Part shown: piece by piece, positions 37,873 to 47,711 of the stretch | Numbering within the stretch: the stretch's first letter is position 1 | Layout of the letters: the number at the start of each line of letters is the position of its first letter | Assembly: GCA_900170005.1 (NCBI GenBank) | Contig: LT827128.1 | Span: 2,848,168 to 2,912,167, forward strand | Origin: Gordonibacter massiliensis (ex Traore et al. 2017) | Lineage (GTDB): Bacteria > Actinomycetota > Coriobacteriia > Coriobacteriales > Eggerthellaceae | DNA length: 64,000 nucleotides | Direction: 5' to 3' | Translations under genes and position numbers: made by a program | The notes under the pieces: generated by a model | Told to the model about the DNA's origin: nothing | The model's input: only the letters and a program-made list of their open reading frames with translations | Databases searched by the model: none

Positions 37873-40800
37873 ATGAAGACGACTACGAGAAATCGACTGC
37901 TATCCCTCACGGTGACGCTGTGCCTGGTGTTCGGATCCCTGCCCGCAGCCGCCTTTGCCGCCGAAGAAGAGGTCGGGCCCTCTCGCCAACCCGAACAGGA
38001 GGAGATCGGTACTTTGCCCGATGTCGAGCGCACGGAGCCCGACATCGTCGAGCCATCGTCCGTTGCCGACGAAGCGCTCCCCGCTGCGGATGCGGCTCCG
38101 TCCGCGCCCCCGATCGCCTCGCCCTCTTCGGCTTTGTCGCGCTCCGACGCCGACAAAGCAGCGGGTGGCGCGCTCGACCTGTTGAAAACGGCGATCATGC
38201 TCTCGGGAAAAGGCCTCGCTTTCGCCGAAGGCAAGGTGAGGGAGATGAACGACAACCCGAACCCGGGGATCTTGGAGAAGCTCTTCGTGCCGACGAAGTA
38301 CTGGAGCCTGACCATACTCAACGAGCTTGCATCCGTCGAGATGACCCTGAACCAGATGGATTACGAGCTGGATGCGATCAACAGCAAGCTCGACGACCTC
38401 GAGCATATGATCGAGCAGGACGAGGCGCAAGACCGTTTCGATGTGGCGCTCAAGGACGTCCAAACGGTGACCGACCGGATCGAACCCCTCATCTCGGGCG
38501 ATAGAGGCAGCCTGAAGGCGATCAAGGCGTTCTACGAAGATCCCGAGCGCCAAGCGCGGTACGGGTACACCATAAACAAAGACGGCTCGATCAACTTCAA
38601 CGGCGATGAGGAAAGCAATCTGACCAAGGAGGATGAGGCGGCGCTCAAAGCGCTCACCGACGAGTTCCTCAACCACCTCATCCGCATCTACGGATCGAAG
38701 CAGGCCAACCCGGCCATCTCCTTCGAAGGCGACATGTTGGCGCTTTCGAAAGGGCTCTACACCGTTTCGGAGCTCAGCACGCCGACGCTGGTGGAGGCGC
38801 AGATGGAGCTGAGCTCGGTCGATGCGGTGTACGAGCACGCGCTGATCGAGGACGCCGATTACATCTTCATGCACGTTTCGCGCTACCTGTACGAGCTGGC
38901 GTTCCTCGACTCCCTCTACGCGAATTTCGTCGACGATTACTACGATGCGTGGCTGCAGGACCATGCCGGCTCCTCGCCCGCCGATTACCCGTACAAAGCC
39001 GAATACGATTCGGAGGACTGGTCGGACGCAGAGAGTCCCCTCGCTCCCAAAGCCGACGAGGCGGTCTCCCTTCAGAACCTCGCCAACTACTACCTGAACG
39101 AAGCGTCGGAAAAATGCGGCATCCTTGACCTGTTGCCCCTGTACGATTTCGGCTTCATGCTCGACGATGAGGGCAACACCATTCTCGGTCCCGACGGCGA
39201 TCCCGTACCGGCGCTTACGTATGACAACGGGGACGGACGCAAAGACCTCTTGATCGAGGACATGGAGCTTCACGGCTATATCTACGAGGGAAGCGCGGCG
39301 CGGCCGACCATAGCGACGAGCATCGAGGTCATGCGCCTGAAAACGTATGCGAACCACCAGGAAGTGCTCATGCCGACGAAGGCGATGTACGGATGGCAGT
39401 TCTCCAACATCGGCGATTTCATACGCGACACCGACAGTCCGTCCGACCCCGCATCGAGCATCGCCAACACGACGAACACCCCCTTCTACAACTCGACCTT
39501 GATGAGCAAGGACGGCAGGTTCATGATCCCCACGAGCGAGGCGTCCCTGTACGGGCTGTGGCCCGGCACGCAGCATGACCCGGTGCAGTTCTACCACAAC
39601 CTCGACGTGCCCGTTCCGGGCGGCACCATTGCGTTTCCCATCAACGACGTGTTCCTCAACGAGAAATCGCAGTACGACTATCGGCTTCTCGACGCCCGCT
39701 ACGCCGCGAGCGGCGACGCCGCCTCCGTTCCCATCGTCACCGACCTCTGCAATAACGGCACCGTCGCGCCGGGCACCTTCCCCGGCACGCCGGCCTGCAG
39801 CGGTTATGCGAACGAGGTGGCGCTGCTCCCCCTGTTCGTAGACGTCCGAGCGGGCATGAACGGCGATCGCGTGACGCCCGTCGATGATCACGGCAGCGCC
39901 GGCACGTTCGTCCCCAAGGATCCCAATCTCGGAATCGTCAGCCTGACGGACGGCGACACGCTCGACTTCACCGGGCTGCTCGGAGGCGTGTACGACTTCA
40001 GGAAATCGGTGCTCTACGTCAGCGGAAACGTGAGCGTCGTGGGAAATCCGGACGAAATGTACCGCAACCTCCAGTTCGAACTGTTGGACGGCGCGCGCCT
40101 GACCGTGCAGGGGCTCGACATCAACCAGGACTACGACGGCGGCGCCGGAGCCGCCATCCAGGCCCTGGGAAACAACGCGAGCCTGGTCCTTGCAGACGAC
40201 CTGTCGGTCACCGGAAGGCACTTCGGCGTCGCGATGGCGTCGAGCATCACCGATCACGGGCAGCTCGTTATGCATCCCACGCTTTCGGTCGATCTGCAGG
40301 GACATATGCTGTGGGCGGTCGGATGGGGGTGCCCGGTGTTCGCGGGCATCGCGTATCCGATGGGCTCGAAGTCCGACGCGGAGCTGTCGATCAGCGGGGG
40401 TAAGTTCAAGGGAAACTTCAACTCCGCGGACGAGAATTCCCCGCGGGACGCGATCGGCAACGTGACGTTCACCGACTGTGTCCTCGACTTCGCGCGAGGG
40501 ATACCCGATGCTTCCCGCATCAAGGAAAACTGCGAATCGATCGGCGCGAGCGAGTACGCCGTCACCATACAAAACGCATTCTACAAAAAAGCCGGCCTGG
40601 CCTTCCGAGACGACCTCGAACTGTCGATCACGCTTTTTGACCAGGACGATCGCCCCTCGTACGCCACCTTGCGCGGGGAAACGGATGATCCCTGGCAAGT
40701 AGGGCTGTTGACCGAGGATATAGACGAGTTTGGCTACTCCGATTGGAACGCCCTATTCACGTCAGGTTTTCCGGAAATATGCCGCATTGAGATAACCTGC

Positions 40801-42459
40801 AACCACCCCGATAGCTGGATGCCGGCATCGTTCGAGTTCAGGAACCTCTACACCACCAAGGAAGACCTGAAAACCAAACCGTTCTTCGTCAACGGCACCT
40901 TCTACGACGACGGATGGGACGTCATCCGCCTCGATCAACACGACTCCGTGTACGTCCTCCATATCGACTCGCCCCGATCCGATATGGTGGGTTTCAGGAA
41001 CACCGAAAAGCTGAACGGCACGCTGAGAGCCACCTTGCTGGGCGACGGTTCGGTTCCGAGCGTCTCCTACGATATCAGCGACTTCCTCTACTTCGGCCAG
41101 AACACGAGCGCCAAGGTCGTGCTGCCGGGCGACCGCATGCCGCTTTCGGCGCTGCAAGGGTTCTCGTTCAAATTCGACGGCGATTCGAAAAGCTGCAACT
41201 GGTTTCTCGGAAAACTTACGTCTTATTGGGAATCCAGCGGGTCGAAGAACGGGTCGACGCAGGGGGTTATCGGGGATTTCGGTTTGGCCAAGGACGTGAG
41301 AACATGGGTGAGCGGGGACGCCTATGCCCGTGTCAACCGGGACGGCAAAGACGACGAGGCTCCCCTCTACGAATACGAGGTGAAGACGGCGGACAAGCAC
41401 AACGGGGACGCCGAGCACACCAACATCCTGTTCGATCTGTGCGGGGACAAGGACATATTCATCCCGCCGATGAACGTTGGCGACGGCAACGTGTGGTCCT
41501 ACGCGCGCGGCGGCGACAGCTCTGCCTTCGAGAACGGCGTGGTCGACCGCTTCCGCGTGACGTACGAAAAGAACGTCGGCCAGATCGATGAGATGACCGT
41601 CGACCTCGACGGCGACGACTGGTACCCCGAATACATCACCGTCTCGAACGCGAACGGCCGCGACGGCACCAAGCCGGTGACCTTCGACATCGGGTTCATG
41701 CTCGAAAAGAAGCATACGTACTATTTCGACGTCACCCGCACGGAAACCGAAGCCTGCTTCGACCAAAACGGCTTCCTGGACGCGCTAAAGGTTATCGACC
41801 TGCTTGCGGGCTCGAAGCAGGAATACGTGAGCTTCGACGTCAAGAGGACCGACGTCCTCGACAAAAGCGTGCTCGCCTATCTGAAGGAAAGCGGCAAGAA
41901 CATCATCCTGAACATGAAGCTCGACGACGGCGACGCGCGGGCAAACGGCTCGCAGTCGATGCTCCGGTGGATTTTCAAGGGAGCGGACATAACCGATACG
42001 ACACGCGACGTGCGCCTCGGCTTCTCGCTGCTCACCCCAACCGAGGCGGGGATATCCCATCTTGCCGCCGACGGTTCGGCCGCATGCGTTCGATTCGCCC
42101 ACGAGGGGCCCCTTCCCGGCACGATCGAGGTGCATGCGAATCTGGAGCGCTTCGACTCGTTTGCACCCCGGCAGAAATTCTTCCTGTACCACTACGACGA
42201 AAGCAGCAACGCGCTCGAATCATGCAACCAAGACGCCGTTCTCGACAACGACCATACCGTGCCTTTCTCCATCGATCACGCCTCGACGTACGTCCTGAGC
42301 ACCGAAGATCGCAACGATCAAGGCAACGGCCCTTCCCCGATGCCGAAATCCGGCGATACCGTCAATGCTCAAGCATGGGCTTGTCTGCTGCTCGTATCGT
42401 TGGTTGTGCTCGGTGTGGCGATGCGGGCCTTGGCGGGTAGAAGGAAGGTTCGCCGCTGA
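37873..42459 (+). CDS. 1528-residue cell-wall-anchored surface protein
   Basis: A very large exported protein. The signal peptide MKTTTRNRLLSLTVTLCLVF ends at AFAA (about residue 33). Residues about 95-400 are mostly helical; about 690-880 look like a beta-helix (GDTLDFTGLLGGVYDF; GARLTVQGLDI). The C-terminus has a sortase-type signal: MPKSGD at about residue 1488, a hydrophobic helix, then RRKVRR. Ser replaces the usual Thr in LPxTG. No known adhesin or enzyme domain was recognised. No sortase gene is in the window. The divergent helix-turn-helix gene upstream is its likely regulator. The ribosome-binding site is weak. Confidence 0.75.
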   Translation: MKTTTRNRLLSLTVTLCLVFGSLPAAAFAAEEEVGPSRQPEQEEIGTLPDVERTEPDIVEPSSVADEALPAADAAPSAPPIASPSSALSRSDADKAAGGALDLLKTAIMLSGKGLAFAEGKVREMNDNPNPGILEKLFVPTKYWSLTILNELASVEMTLNQMDYELDAINSKLDDLEHMIEQDEAQDRFDVALKDVQTVTDRIEPLISGDRGSLKAIKAFYEDPERQARYGYTINKDGSINFNGDEESNLTKEDEAALKALTDEFLNHLIRIYGSKQANPAISFEGDMLALSKGLYTVSELSTPTLVEAQMELSSVDAVYEHALIEDADYIFMHVSRYLYELAFLDSLYANFVDDYYDAWLQDHAGSSPADYPYKAEYDSEDWSDAESPLAPKADEAVSLQNLANYYLNEASEKCGILDLLPLYDFGFMLDDEGNTILGPDGDPVPALTYDNGDGRKDLLIEDMELHGYIYEGSAARPTIATSIEVMRLKTYANHQEVLMPTKAMYGWQFSNIGDFIRDTDSPSDPASSIANTTNTPFYNSTLMSKDGRFMIPTSEASLYGLWPGTQHDPVQFYHNLDVPVPGGTIAFPINDVFLNEKSQYDYRLLDARYAASGDAASVPIVTDLCNNGTVAPGTFPGTPACSGYANEVALLPLFVDVRAGMNGDRVTPVDDHGSAGTFVPKDPNLGIVSLTDGDTLDFTGLLGGVYDFRKSVLYVSGNVSVVGNPDEMYRNLQFELLDGARLTVQGLDINQDYDGGAGAAIQALGNNASLVLADDLSVTGRHFGVAMASSITDHGQLVMHPTLSVDLQGHMLWAVGWGCPVFAGIAYPMGSKSDAELSISGGKFKGNFNSADENSPRDAIGNVTFTDCVLDFARGIPDASRIKENCESIGASEYAVTIQNAFYKKAGLAFRDDLELSITLFDQDDRPSYATLRGETDDPWQVGLLTEDIDEFGYSDWNALFTSGFPEICRIEITCNHPDSWMPASFEFRNLYTTKEDLKTKPFFVNGTFYDDGWDVIRLDQHDSVYVLHIDSPRSDMVGFRNTEKLNGTLRATLLGDGSVPSVSYDISDFLYFGQNTSAKVVLPGDRMPLSALQGFSFKFDGDSKSCNWFLGKLTSYWESSGSKNGSTQGVIGDFGLAKDVRTWVSGDAYARVNRDGKDDEAPLYEYEVKTADKHNGDAEHTNILFDLCGDKDIFIPPMNVGDGNVWSYARGGDSSAFENGVVDRFRVTYEKNVGQIDEMTVDLDGDDWYPEYITVSNANGRDGTKPVTFDIGFMLEKKHTYYFDVTRTETEACFDQNGFLDALKVIDLLAGSKQEYVSFDVKRTDVLDKSVLAYLKESGKNIILNMKLDDGDARANGSQSMLRWIFKGADITDTTRDVRLGFSLLTPTEAGISHLAADGSAACVRFAHEGPLPGTIEVHANLERFDSFAPRQKFFLYHYDESSNALESCNQDAVLDNDHTVPFSIDHASTYVLSTEDRNDQGNGPSPMPKSGDTVNAQAWACLLLVSLVVLGVAMRALAGRRKVRR

Positions 42460-42691
42460 GAAGCGCCGTGCATGATCGGGGCCGATGCGAATCATGGTCA
42501 CGGCGAGGTTGACGCATGCGGGGCCGGTTGCTCGACGATCGGCCCTGGAAGGATGGGGGGCCGTCTTGCAGCCTGATGGTTTGAACTGTGATGCCCTTCG
42601 ATTCGCCCATCCCCCCCCCCGTCGCTCATCTGCGATCCAGGTTGTCGCAGGCGCATCGTGCGCGATGCGCAAAATGCTCGCGTTCGTCTGC
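42460..42691. other. Non-coding gap with a ten-C tract
   Basis: Follows the surface-protein gene. Ten consecutive C residues lie at 42611-42620. I see no gene or clear terminator. Confidence 0.4.
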
Positions 42692-42824
42692 TGGTAAACC
42701 ACCATCGACATGCACCCGACCGGGTTGCCATCCTGAGCATGCAACAGTCCGCCGGACTGCCGAATGCTCCGCTCGATCAGGATGATAACGCGCTGGTTTG
42801 CGGAATGCCAAAGCTGGTTTAACA
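42692..42824. repeat. CATCCTGAGC element with GGTAAACCA/TGGTTTAACA ends, copy 3
   Basis: A short relative of 19153-19463: it begins TGGTAAACCACCATCGACATG, includes GTTGCCATCCTGAGC and the arms AGTCCG/CGGACT, then GATCAGGATGATAACGCGCTG, and ends GCTGGTTTAACAG. The middle of the longer copy (tandem units and BamHI-like palindrome) is missing here. From 42825 to 43138 no gene is seen; the M18 promoter must lie there. Confidence 0.7.
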
Positions 42825-43138
42825 GCGGCCGCGTTCGGGAAACGCACGTTTTTCGCCAGATTGTTGCATATCCGACTTCATTTGACGGCGGCGGGGTGGG
42901 GATGGGCCGGCGTTGGCCGATCTTCGCAAACTCCCACGCCTATGATCAGGGGTTTTCGCATCGGGAGTTCCTTTGACCTTTTCTGGCGTCCGTGCGGATG
43001 CAACATTCTTATGAATAGTGTGCAAATTGGAGCTCTGCTTTGCATAGAAACGATAGCGAACGGCGTGCTGGCGGCACGTTTGGTGGATAATAGGCTCGAC
43101 CAAAGAAAACCCGCATACCCGATGCGAAAGGAAGCGGC

Positions 43139-44602
43139 ATGGAACACGAAACCGCATGGAAGAAGTACGACGAGGCCGATTTGGAGGCGCTCGAGCAGCT
43201 GGCGGCCGAGTACATCGAATTCATCTCCGACAACAAGACGGAGCGCGAATGCGCAGCGACGGCCATCGCGCTGGCCGAGGAGCGCGGCTACCGCTCGCTT
43301 GACGAGGCGGTGCGCGAGGGACGCGCGCTGCGCGCTGGCGACAAGGTGTGGGCGCTCGCGCACGGCAAGGCGCTCATTCTGGCGCACCTGGGTTCGGCGC
43401 CGCTCGTGGAGGGCTTCAACATCCTGGGCGCGCACATCGACTCGCCGCGCTTGGACCTCAAGCAGAACCCGTTCTCGGAGAGCAACGGCTTGGCGCACTT
43501 GGACACACACTATTATGGCGGCATCAAGAACTACCAGTGGGTCACGCTGCCGTTGGCGCTGCACGGCGTGGTGGCCAAGAAGGACGGCTCCGTGGTGGAG
43601 GTCAACATCGGCGAGGATGCGGGCGACCCCGTGTTCTGTGTGACCGACCTGCTGGTTCACCTGGCCAACAAGCAGATGCAGAAGAAGGGCAACGAAGTCG
43701 TTGAGGGCGAGGACCTGGATATCCTGTTCGGCAACCGCCCGCTCGTCATCGAGAAGGACGAAGTCGAAGGTGCCGAGAAAGCAGAGGCAGAGGATGCCGA
43801 CGCCGAAAAACCCGCCTACGAGAAGTTGGCCGAGAAGGAGCCGGTGAAGGCGTTCGCGCTCAAGCTGCTGGCGGACAAGTACGGCATCGAGGAAGAGGAC
43901 TTCCTCTCGGCCGAGATCGAGGCGGTGCCCGCCGGTCGCGCCCGCGACCTGGGGATCGACCGCAGCATGGTCATCGGCTACGGGCAGGACGACCGCGTGT
44001 GCGCCTACACGTCGCTCGCGGCCCAGCTGGCGCTGGCCGACGAGGTGCCCGCCACCACGTCGCTCACCGTGCTGGTGGACAAGGAGGAGATCGGCAGCGT
44101 GGGCGCCACGGGCATGGCCTCGCAGTTCTTCGAGAACACCGTCGCCGAGATCATGGAGCTGGCCGGCGAAGGAGGCCCGCTGCCGCTGCGCCGCGCGCTG
44201 GCGGCGTCGAGCATGCTGTCCTCCGACGTGTCCGCCGGTTTCGACCCGGCCTACGCGGCCGCCTTCGAGCCGAAGAACTCCGCCTATCTGGGCCGCGGCC
44301 TGGTGTTCAACAAGTACACGGGCTCGCGCGGCAAGAGCGGCTCCAACGACGCGTCCGCCGAGTACGTGGCGCGCATCCGCCGCGTCATGGACGACGCCGG
44401 CGTGTCGTTCCAAACCGCCGAGCTGGGCAAAGTCGACGTGGGCGGCGGCGGGACCATCGCCTACATCCCCGCGAAGTACGGCATGGACGTCATCGACTCC
44501 GGCGTGCCCGTGCTGTCGATGCACGCCCCGTGGGAGGTCACGAGCAAAGCCGACATCTACGAGGCCTTCAAGGGCTACGAGGCGTTCCTGAAGAACGCGT
44601 AA
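43139..44602 (+). CDS. M18-family aminopeptidase
   Basis: A 487-residue zinc aminopeptidase of the M18 (aspartyl aminopeptidase-like) family. Metal-binding and catalytic stretches visible are ILGAHIDSPRLDLKQNP, VDKEEIGSVGATG, SSDVSAGFDPAY and the late SMHAPWEVTSKADIYEAF. An acidic, Lys/Glu-rich insert lies at about residues 205-235. It trims N-terminal residues from peptides in the cytoplasm. GAAAGGAAG precedes the ATG; a strong terminator follows. Confidence 0.92.
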   Translation: MEHETAWKKYDEADLEALEQLAAEYIEFISDNKTERECAATAIALAEERGYRSLDEAVREGRALRAGDKVWALAHGKALILAHLGSAPLVEGFNILGAHIDSPRLDLKQNPFSESNGLAHLDTHYYGGIKNYQWVTLPLALHGVVAKKDGSVVEVNIGEDAGDPVFCVTDLLVHLANKQMQKKGNEVVEGEDLDILFGNRPLVIEKDEVEGAEKAEAEDADAEKPAYEKLAEKEPVKAFALKLLADKYGIEEEDFLSAEIEAVPAGRARDLGIDRSMVIGYGQDDRVCAYTSLAAQLALADEVPATTSLTVLVDKEEIGSVGATGMASQFFENTVAEIMELAGEGGPLPLRRALAASSMLSSDVSAGFDPAYAAAFEPKNSAYLGRGLVFNKYTGSRGKSGSNDASAEYVARIRRVMDDAGVSFQTAELGKVDVGGGGTIAYIPAKYGMDVIDSGVPVLSMHAPWEVTSKADIYEAFKGYEAFLKNA

Positions 44603-44652
44603 GGCGCCGAGGTGCGGCCATCTGCTACGGCGGTCGGCCGCACCCGATCTTC

Positions 44653-44708
44653 ATATTCGAGGAAAAGACACGCCTCGGAAGGCTGAGGCGTGTCTTTTCC
44701 TCGAATAT
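44653..44708. terminator. Perfect bidirectional terminator
   Basis: Perfect 24-base arms, 44653-44676 and 44685-44708, around GGAAGGCT. The core is AAAAGACACGCCTC/GAGGCGTGTCTTTT, giving an A-run on one side and a T-run on the other, so it works from both directions. It ends the M18 transcript. Confidence 0.85.
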
Positions 44709-44846
44709 TGATAGCAGGTAGGTGCGCCACGCCGCCCCTGCTCCGGTACGCGGTTGGCCGCTTTTGGGTTTTCCGTTACACTGCTCGCATTGCTCACACG
44801 CGCCCTTGGCGGCTATGCGGGGCGCTTTTCCATAAAGCGAGGCGAC

Positions 44847-46238
44847 ATGGCTCGAGAAAAATTCGGATCCCGATTCGGGTTCATCCTGATCAGCGCAGGG
44901 TGCGCCATCGGGCTGGGGAACGTGTGGCGCTTCCCCTACATAACGGGGCAGTACGGCGGCGCGGCGTTCGTGCTCATGTACCTGCTGTTCTTGGTGGTGT
45001 TCGCGCTGCCCATCCTGGTTATGGAGTTCTCCGTGGGACGCGCAAGCCAAAAGGGCGTCGCGCGCAGCTTCGACGAGTTGGAGCCGGCGGGGACGAAATG
45101 GCATCGGTTCAAATGGGTGGCGCTCGCGGGCAACTACCTGCTGATGATGTTCTACACCACGGTGGCCGGGTGGATGCTTGCGTTCATGGTGTTCAGCGGC
45201 ATGGGCTCGTTCGAGGGGTTGGACGCCGGCGCCGTTGAAGGCGTGTTCAACGGCTTGCTGGCGGACCCACTTTTGATGGCGGCGTTCATGCTGGCGGTGG
45301 TGCTCATCGGCGTGCTGGTGACGCGGGCGGGCCTGCGTAACGGTGTTGAGCGCATCACGAAGGTGATGATGGTGGCGCTGTTCGCCGTCCTGGCCGTGCT
45401 GGTGGTGCGCGCGGTCACGTTGCCGGGCGCCGAAGGGGGCCTGTCGTTCTACCTGATGCCCGACTTCGGCAAGCTGTTCGAAGGCGGATGGGGCACGTTC
45501 GTGGACGCGGTGTTCGCCGCCATGGGGCAGGCGTTCTTCACGGTGTCGGTGGGCGTGGGCTCCATGTCCATCTTCGGCAGCTACATCGACAAACGCTACC
45601 GCCTGACGGGCGAGGCGCTGCGCATCGCGGGGCTGGATACGCTCGTGGCCCTCATGGCGGGTCTCATCATCTTCCCGGCGTGCTTCGCGTTCGGGGTGGA
45701 GCCGGGCAGCGGTCCGGGACTCGTGTTCATCACGTTGCCGTCGGTGTTCAGCCAAATGCCGTTCGGCCAGCTGTGGGGCACGCTGTTCTTCCTGTTCATG
45801 AGCTTCGCCGCGCTGTCCACCATCATCGCGGTGTTCGAGAACATCATGAGCTTCAGCATGGACCAATGGGGCATGTCGCGCCACAAAGCGTGCCTGGTGA
45901 ACGGTGTGGCGCTGGCGCTGCTGTCGCTGCCGTGCGTGCTGGGCTTCAACCTGTGGGCCGGTTTCGAGGTTCCCGGCATCGGCAACATCCAGGCCATCGA
46001 GGACTTTCTTATGTCGAACAACGTGCTGCCGTTGGGCGCGTTGGTGTTCCTGCTGTTCTGCACCGTGAAGCGAGGCTGGGGGTGGAACGCGTTTCTGCGC
46101 GAAGCGGACACGGGCGAAGGCTCCCGCTTCCCCCGCTGGGCGCGCGGATACGTGCGCTTCGCGCTGCCCGTGCTCATCGTGGCGGTGTTCGTAGCCGGCT
46201 ACATGCCCATCGTGCAAGTGTGGCTGGGGATGGGGTAG
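44847..46238 (+). CDS. NSS-family sodium-dependent transporter
   Basis: A 463-residue, LeuT/SNF-type symporter with about eleven membrane spans. The family signature AIGLGNVWRFPYITGQYGG is near the N-terminus. GVGSMSIFGSYIDKRYR and FENIMSFSMDQWG are the usual inner motifs. It imports an amino acid or similar amine with Na+; substrates vary in the family, with tryptophan, tyrosine and alanine as examples. GCGAGGCG is the only Shine-Dalgarno-like sequence before the ATG. Confidence 0.9.
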   Translation: MAREKFGSRFGFILISAGCAIGLGNVWRFPYITGQYGGAAFVLMYLLFLVVFALPILVMEFSVGRASQKGVARSFDELEPAGTKWHRFKWVALAGNYLLMMFYTTVAGWMLAFMVFSGMGSFEGLDAGAVEGVFNGLLADPLLMAAFMLAVVLIGVLVTRAGLRNGVERITKVMMVALFAVLAVLVVRAVTLPGAEGGLSFYLMPDFGKLFEGGWGTFVDAVFAAMGQAFFTVSVGVGSMSIFGSYIDKRYRLTGEALRIAGLDTLVALMAGLIIFPACFAFGVEPGSGPGLVFITLPSVFSQMPFGQLWGTLFFLFMSFAALSTIIAVFENIMSFSMDQWGMSRHKACLVNGVALALLSLPCVLGFNLWAGFEVPGIGNIQAIEDFLMSNNVLPLGALVFLLFCTVKRGWGWNAFLREADTGEGSRFPRWARGYVRFALPVLIVAVFVAGYMPIVQVWLGMG

Positions 46239-46253
46239 AAGCGCGCTTTCTCG

Positions 46254-46316
46254 TCGAATCTAACCGAATCTCACCAACTCGATGGTTAGAATCGGTTAGA
46301 ATGGTGAGAATCGACA
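46254..46316. promoter_or_regulatory. Operator array upstream of the AlbA_2 regulator
   Basis: On one side GGTTAGAATC, GGTTAGAATG and GTGAGAATCG run head-to-tail at ten-base spacing (46285-46314); on the other two inverted copies, CGAATCTAACC and GAATCTCACC (46256-46276), face them. The half-site is about GGT[TG]AGAATC. Placement just before the regulator gene suggests autoregulation. Confidence 0.65.
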
Positions 46317-46344
46317 AGCAGCAGTGATGGGGAAGGGGCATCCC

Positions 46345-47691
46345 ATGCACGAAGGCCCGATGCTCGAACTGAAAAGGGAATGGTCCGATGGCATCAAGAA
46401 GACCATTGTCGCCTTCGCCAACAGCGAGGGCGGAACGCTGCTCGTGGGCGTCGATGACGAGGGCCGGGTCGTTGGCGTCGAAGATTGCGACCAGTGCATC
46501 GTTCGCGTCATGCAGGCTGCGGGGAACGCGATCAAGCCGGACGCCACCATGTTCGTGCATGCGGAGGTGGAGGAGCGGGAGGGAAAACCTCTTGTGCGCG
46601 TCGAGGTTCGCCGCGGGACGGCCCGTCCCTACTACCTTGCCGAGAAGGGGATTCGCCCGGAAGGGGTGTACGTCAGGCACGGCGCGCTTTCCGCTCCGGC
46701 GTCGGAAGCTGCCATCCTTGCCATGATCAAAGAAGCTGCCGGAGACTCGTACGAGAACGAGCGCTCGCTCGTGCAGGAGCTCACGTTCGAGGTGGCTGAG
46801 AAGACGTTTTGCGATGGCGGGGCGCCTCTCGAGGCCCAGCACATGCGGACGCTCGGTTTGACGGACGAAGACGGCCTGTTCACGAACCTTGCCTTGCTGC
46901 TTTCCGATCAGTGTTCGGCCACGGTGAAGGCGGCCGTGTTCCAAGGAACGGTCAAAACCACGTTCTTGGATCGATTCGAATTCGAAGGGTCGCTTTTCCG
47001 ACAGTTCGAAGAGGTGCTGCGCTTCGTGGACCGCTACAACGCCACGCGCTCGGAGATAGGGAGCGACCTGCGGCGTGTCGATGTGCGCGACTATCCTGAA
47101 GTGGCGGTGCGCGAAGCGTTGCTCAACATGTTCGTCCATCGGGAGTACGCGATACCCGGGCCGGCTTTGGTGAGCGTGTTCGACGACCGCGTCGAGTTCC
47201 TCAACATAGGGGGCCTTCGCCCCGGCATCACCGAAAACGACATGAAAGCGGGGGTTTCCGTCTCGCGAAACCCCCGTTTGGCGAACGTGCTGTATCGTTT
47301 GAAATGGGTCGAAGCGTACGGGACGGGCGTGCAGAAGATCATGGACAGCTACGCTGGCTCGGGGCAAACGCCGAGCTTCGAGGTAAGCGACAATGCGCTC
47401 AAGGTGACACTTCCCTCAATGCGAGAGGATCGCCATCCACCTGAAGCCGATCGGTTCTCCGCGGCCGGGCCTTTCTTCGACACGTCGCCTTCGTCGCCCG
47501 AGCCTGCGATCTCGCGCGTCGAATACGCCGTTGTGCAGCTTGCGAAAGAGCGCGGCGAGATCACCCGCAAAGACGTGGAGAACGAACTCGGCACCTCCCA
47601 ATCGGCTGCCATCCGTCTGTTGTCGCGACTGCAGGAGCGCGGCTTGCTGTCCCGCGTAGGCAAGGGGAAGAATACGGTGTACCTAGCGTAG
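46345..47691 (+). CDS. AlbA_2/RecG-like ATP-binding transcriptional regulator
   Basis: A 448-residue protein of the Schlafen AlbA_2 type (COG2865). The N-terminal AlbA_2 domain has LELKREWSDGIKKTIVAFAN then SEGGTLLVGVDDEGRVVGV. A GHKL-like ATP-binding segment shows VREALLNMFVHREY and LRPGITENDMKAG, followed by YRLKWVEAYGTGVQKIM. The C-terminal winged helix is EITRKDVENELGTSQSAAI to GKNTVYLA. The ATG at 46345 is set by GGGGAAGGGG; two upstream in-frame starts lack a site. It probably binds the repeat array just upstream. Confidence 0.85.
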   Translation: MHEGPMLELKREWSDGIKKTIVAFANSEGGTLLVGVDDEGRVVGVEDCDQCIVRVMQAAGNAIKPDATMFVHAEVEEREGKPLVRVEVRRGTARPYYLAEKGIRPEGVYVRHGALSAPASEAAILAMIKEAAGDSYENERSLVQELTFEVAEKTFCDGGAPLEAQHMRTLGLTDEDGLFTNLALLLSDQCSATVKAAVFQGTVKTTFLDRFEFEGSLFRQFEEVLRFVDRYNATRSEIGSDLRRVDVRDYPEVAVREALLNMFVHREYAIPGPALVSVFDDRVEFLNIGGLRPGITENDMKAGVSVSRNPRLANVLYRLKWVEAYGTGVQKIMDSYAGSGQTPSFEVSDNALKVTLPSMREDRHPPEADRFSAAGPFFDTSPSSPEPAISRVEYAVVQLAKERGEITRKDVENELGTSQSAAIRLLSRLQERGLLSRVGKGKNTVYLA

Positions 47692-47711
47692 TCGGATAGG
47701 AAGTAGGGTCG

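Noticed and set aside
37900-40698. A 932-codon open frame on the minus strand opposite the surface protein
   Set aside because: It is the complement of a well-supported gene with signal peptide and wall anchor. Its product is Arg/Val/His-rich without domains, as expected of a high-GC antisense frame.
42825-43138. Promoter for the M18 aminopeptidase at GATAAT near 43085
   Set aside because: No -35 hexamer or extended -10 accompanies it, so I could not support it over chance.
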